DNA of 64,000 bases from Ignavibacteria bacterium (lineage in GTDB: Bacteria; Bacteroidota; Ignavibacteria; Ignavibacteriales; SURF-24). A model generated the notes under the pieces. That model saw nothing but the letters and a program-made list of their open reading frames with translations, was not told where the DNA came from and ran no database searches. Positions 62,567 to 64,000 of the stretch are shown here, one piece after another. Where the stretch lies: contig JAAXKQ010000006.1 of the NCBI GenBank assembly GCA_025612245.1, positions 124,001 to 188,000 of the forward strand. Direction: 5' to 3'. Made by a program: the position numbers and the translations under genes. The stretch's first letter is position 1. The number at the start of each line of letters is the position of its first letter.

Positions 62567-63538
62567 TCAGAGCTCCAGAAGAAGCCTTTTTGTAAGATTC
62601 CTTACCAGGGGGACTTTGTATGCATTCTTTGAAAGAGGCTCTGCTTTCTTCAGTATCTCGGAAACCAGCTGTGCAACCGGCTCCTCGCTCAGAGCCACAC
62701 CCGGGAGCTTAGCGTTCAAGGACTCATCCATCCAGGGTATTGGGGCAACGCCGCCAAAGGCGAGTTTCCCTGAAATGACCTTGCTTCCTTCTTTTCTTAT
62801 TACTGCCCCCACACTGACAACTGCAAAATCCCATACGCCACGCTCCCTGAATTTAACAAAGGCGGACTTTGCATCCTGAGGGAGCTCGGGAATCTGGATT
62901 TCAGTTATAATTTCCCCGGCCTTCAGGTTATTCTCGTGCTGGTAGTCATCTCCCGGCGAAACAAAAAAGTCCTTGAGCTGAACCGTTCTTGTTTTCCTGT
63001 CGCCAAATACTGTCAGCTTGGCATCCAGCGCCAAAAGAACAACCGCCAGGTCCGAGGGGTGTACAATAAAGCATGGACCGCCTCCAATTACGCAGTGGTA
63101 CTTATTCTGCCCGTCAAAGGCGTAGCACATATCGCCGCCTTTTCTCAGGCAGTTAAACTCCTCCCTGTAGTACCAGCACCTTGGGCGCTGGCACAGGTTG
63201 CCGGCAATTGTACCCAGGTTTCTTAGCTGTGGCGATGCAACGGCAAGCGCTGCATGCCTGAGGATTGGGTATTTTTCAGATATTACCGGGTTTTCGGCAA
63301 TTTCAGCGAGCTCAGTCAAGGCCCCTATCCGGAGCCCTTTACCATTGGTATAGCTGATATAATTGAGCCCCGGGACGGACTTAAGGTTAACTACTTCCTC
63401 AGGCTTTATAATGTCCTGCTTCATAAGTCCAAGCGCGTCGGTGCCTCCGGCGTAGAGCATTGCCTCATGGGGCTTTTTTTTCAGTATATCTGATGCCTCC
63501 TTAAGGCTTTTGGGCTGTATGTAATTAAAATTTTTCAT
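62567..63538 (-). CDS. FAD subunit of a molybdenum hydroxylase, PaoB-like
   Basis: This is the FAD-binding middle subunit of a xanthine-oxidase-family enzyme (323 residues from the ATG at 63538). Motifs are AGGTDALG (about 31-38, FAD pyrophosphate loop) and RNLGTIAGNLCQRPRC (flavin loop). PSDLAVVLLALDA follows. Between the latter two, cysteines in RCWYYREEFNC, DMCYA and GGGPC match the four extra ligands of the [4Fe-4S] cluster seen in PaoB/YagS-type subunits. A GTG at 63568 would extend the N-terminus into the upstream gene; the ATG has GGAG ten bases before it. The Mo subunit gene is directly upstream. Confidence 0.88.
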   Translation of the reverse strand: MKNFNYIQPKSLKEASDILKKKPHEAMLYAGGTDALGLMKQDIIKPEEVVNLKSVPGLNYISYTNGKGLRIGALTELAEIAENPVISEKYPILRHAALAVASPQLRNLGTIAGNLCQRPRCWYYREEFNCLRKGGDMCYAFDGQNKYHCVIGGGPCFIVHPSDLAVVLLALDAKLTVFGDRKTRTVQLKDFFVSPGDDYQHENNLKAGEIITEIQIPELPQDAKSAFVKFRERGVWDFAVVSVGAVIRKEGSKVISGKLAFGGVAPIPWMDESLNAKLPGVALSEEPVAQLVSEILKKAEPLSKNAYKVPLVRNLTKRLLLEL

Positions 63539-63554
63539 CTCTTTTGAACTCCGC

Positions 63555-64000
63555 TTAATTTTTTTCACTTAAGGCCATCAGCACCTTGTCGGCCGTAATG
63601 GGCAGGCTTTTAATTCTTACGCCCGTTGCGTTGTAAACTGCGTTTGCAATTGCAGCTGCGGTCGGGATTATTGCAGGCTCGCCAACTCCCTTTACTCCGG
63701 TATTGCTTATGAGCAAGTCACCACTGCTTACAATAATCACCTCGATTTGGGGTGTTTCCATAATGGTCGGAATCTTGTAGTCGTGAATATTTGTCGTAAG
63801 GACTTTCCCCGTATACGTATCCACCACGCGTTCTTCCATGAGCGCGTAGCCTATGCCCTGAATGATTCCCCCGTGGAGCTGGTTAAAAAGTGTCTTCTGG
63901 TTTAAGACGCGCCCAATGTCGTGCGCGGCAACAACTTTAATAACTCTGACTTTTCCAGTATCCGTATCCACTTCAACCTCGGCAAACTGGGCACCAAAAG
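63555..64000 (-). CDS. molybdopterin-binding subunit of a molybdenum hydroxylase, C-terminal part
   Basis: Only the C-terminal 148 or so codons are inside the window; the frame is open to the right edge. AHDIGRVLNQKTLFNQLHGGIIQGIGYALMEE (about the first third) is the second molybdopterin-binding signature. GVKGVGEPAIIPTAAAIANA contains the catalytic glutamate (GVGEP). It pairs with the FAD subunit that follows after 16 bases. A [2Fe-2S] subunit is not visible. The reaction (aldehyde, xanthine or other hydroxylation) is not determined. Confidence 0.88.
   Translation of the reverse strand, partial: FGAQFAEVEVDTDTGKVRVIKVVAAHDIGRVLNQKTLFNQLHGGIIQGIGYALMEERVVDTYTGKVLTTNIHDYKIPTIMETPQIEVIIVSSGDLLISNTGVKGVGEPAIIPTAAAIANAVYNATGVRIKSLPITADKVLMALSEKN

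Noticed and set aside
63539-63568. A ten-residue N-terminal extension of the FAD subunit from a GTG
   Set aside because: It would overlap the upstream gene's stop and is unlike the family start; the ATG at 63538 has a GGAG upstream.

Overview
This is chromosomal DNA from a Gram-negative member of the Bacteroidota/Chlorobiota/Ignavibacteriota (FCB) group. The best guess is Ignavibacteria, by inference. The evidence is a giant SprA type-IX-secretion outer-membrane channel beside a PorX-type REC-PglZ regulator (both typical of this group), a DUF4783-like protein, a MurE with the meso-DAP signature, and moderate base composition with many weak or absent Shine-Dalgarno sites. No rRNA, tRNA, CRISPR array, prophage or intact insertion sequence was seen. 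Almost every gene lies on the minus strand. The only plus-strand genes are a methyltransferase (1158) and a glycosyltransferase plus DedA pair (38126-40372).

Layout. 1-8635: surface-polysaccharide locus of the Wzx/Wzy type (partial GT4 glycosyltransferase, methyltransferase, GT2 glycosyltransferase, flippase, polymerase, chain-length protein, SLBB export protein), visibly more AT-rich at its left end. 8787-14141: housekeeping genes panC, accD, a DUF1573 protein, tsaB, tsaE and porX. 14324-21361: sprA. 21631-28936: central metabolism and miscellaneous genes (metallophosphatase, CoA-transferase, alanine dehydrogenase, 2-hydroxyacid dehydrogenase, SpmA-SpmB fusion, a putative flavin-binding protein, RDD protein). 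28956-36848: AddA-type helicase-nuclease, a 1286-residue NtrY-like histidine kinase and a DUF4783-like protein. 36981-40372: FnIII lipoprotein and the plus-strand glycosyltransferase and DedA genes. 40420-40600: a structured inverted-repeat element plus an A/T heptad tract. 40600-57058: an unbroken division and cell-wall (dcw) operon, mraZ-rsmH-ftsL-ftsI-murE-murF-mraY-murD-ftsW-murG-X-murC-ftsQ-ftsA-ftsZ. It has one uncharacterised membrane gene (X) between murG and murC and a candidate promoter/MraZ-box region in front. 57360-62348: lipoprotein serine protease, agmatinase-family enzyme, ribBA, yajC and tgt. 62567-64000: FAD subunit and C-terminal part of the Mo subunit of a molybdenum hydroxylase, running off the right edge.

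How the genes work together. The dcw operon makes lipid II from UDP-MurNAc (MurC-F, MraY, MurG) and feeds the FtsZ/A/Q/L/W/I divisome; the 4-8 bp overlaps imply translational coupling. The polysaccharide operon makes, flips, polymerises and exports a glycan. PorX and SprA give a regulator and an outer-membrane channel of type IX secretion.

I found no convincing wholly new multi-gene system. The observations most worth checking are an apparent AUC start codon for panC, a SprA signal peptide without a normal start codon, protein X in the dcw cluster, the element downstream of ftsZ, an inverted-repeat pair around the putative flavin-binding gene, and an AddA-like nuclease with an iron-sulfur-type cysteine set but no neighbouring AddB.
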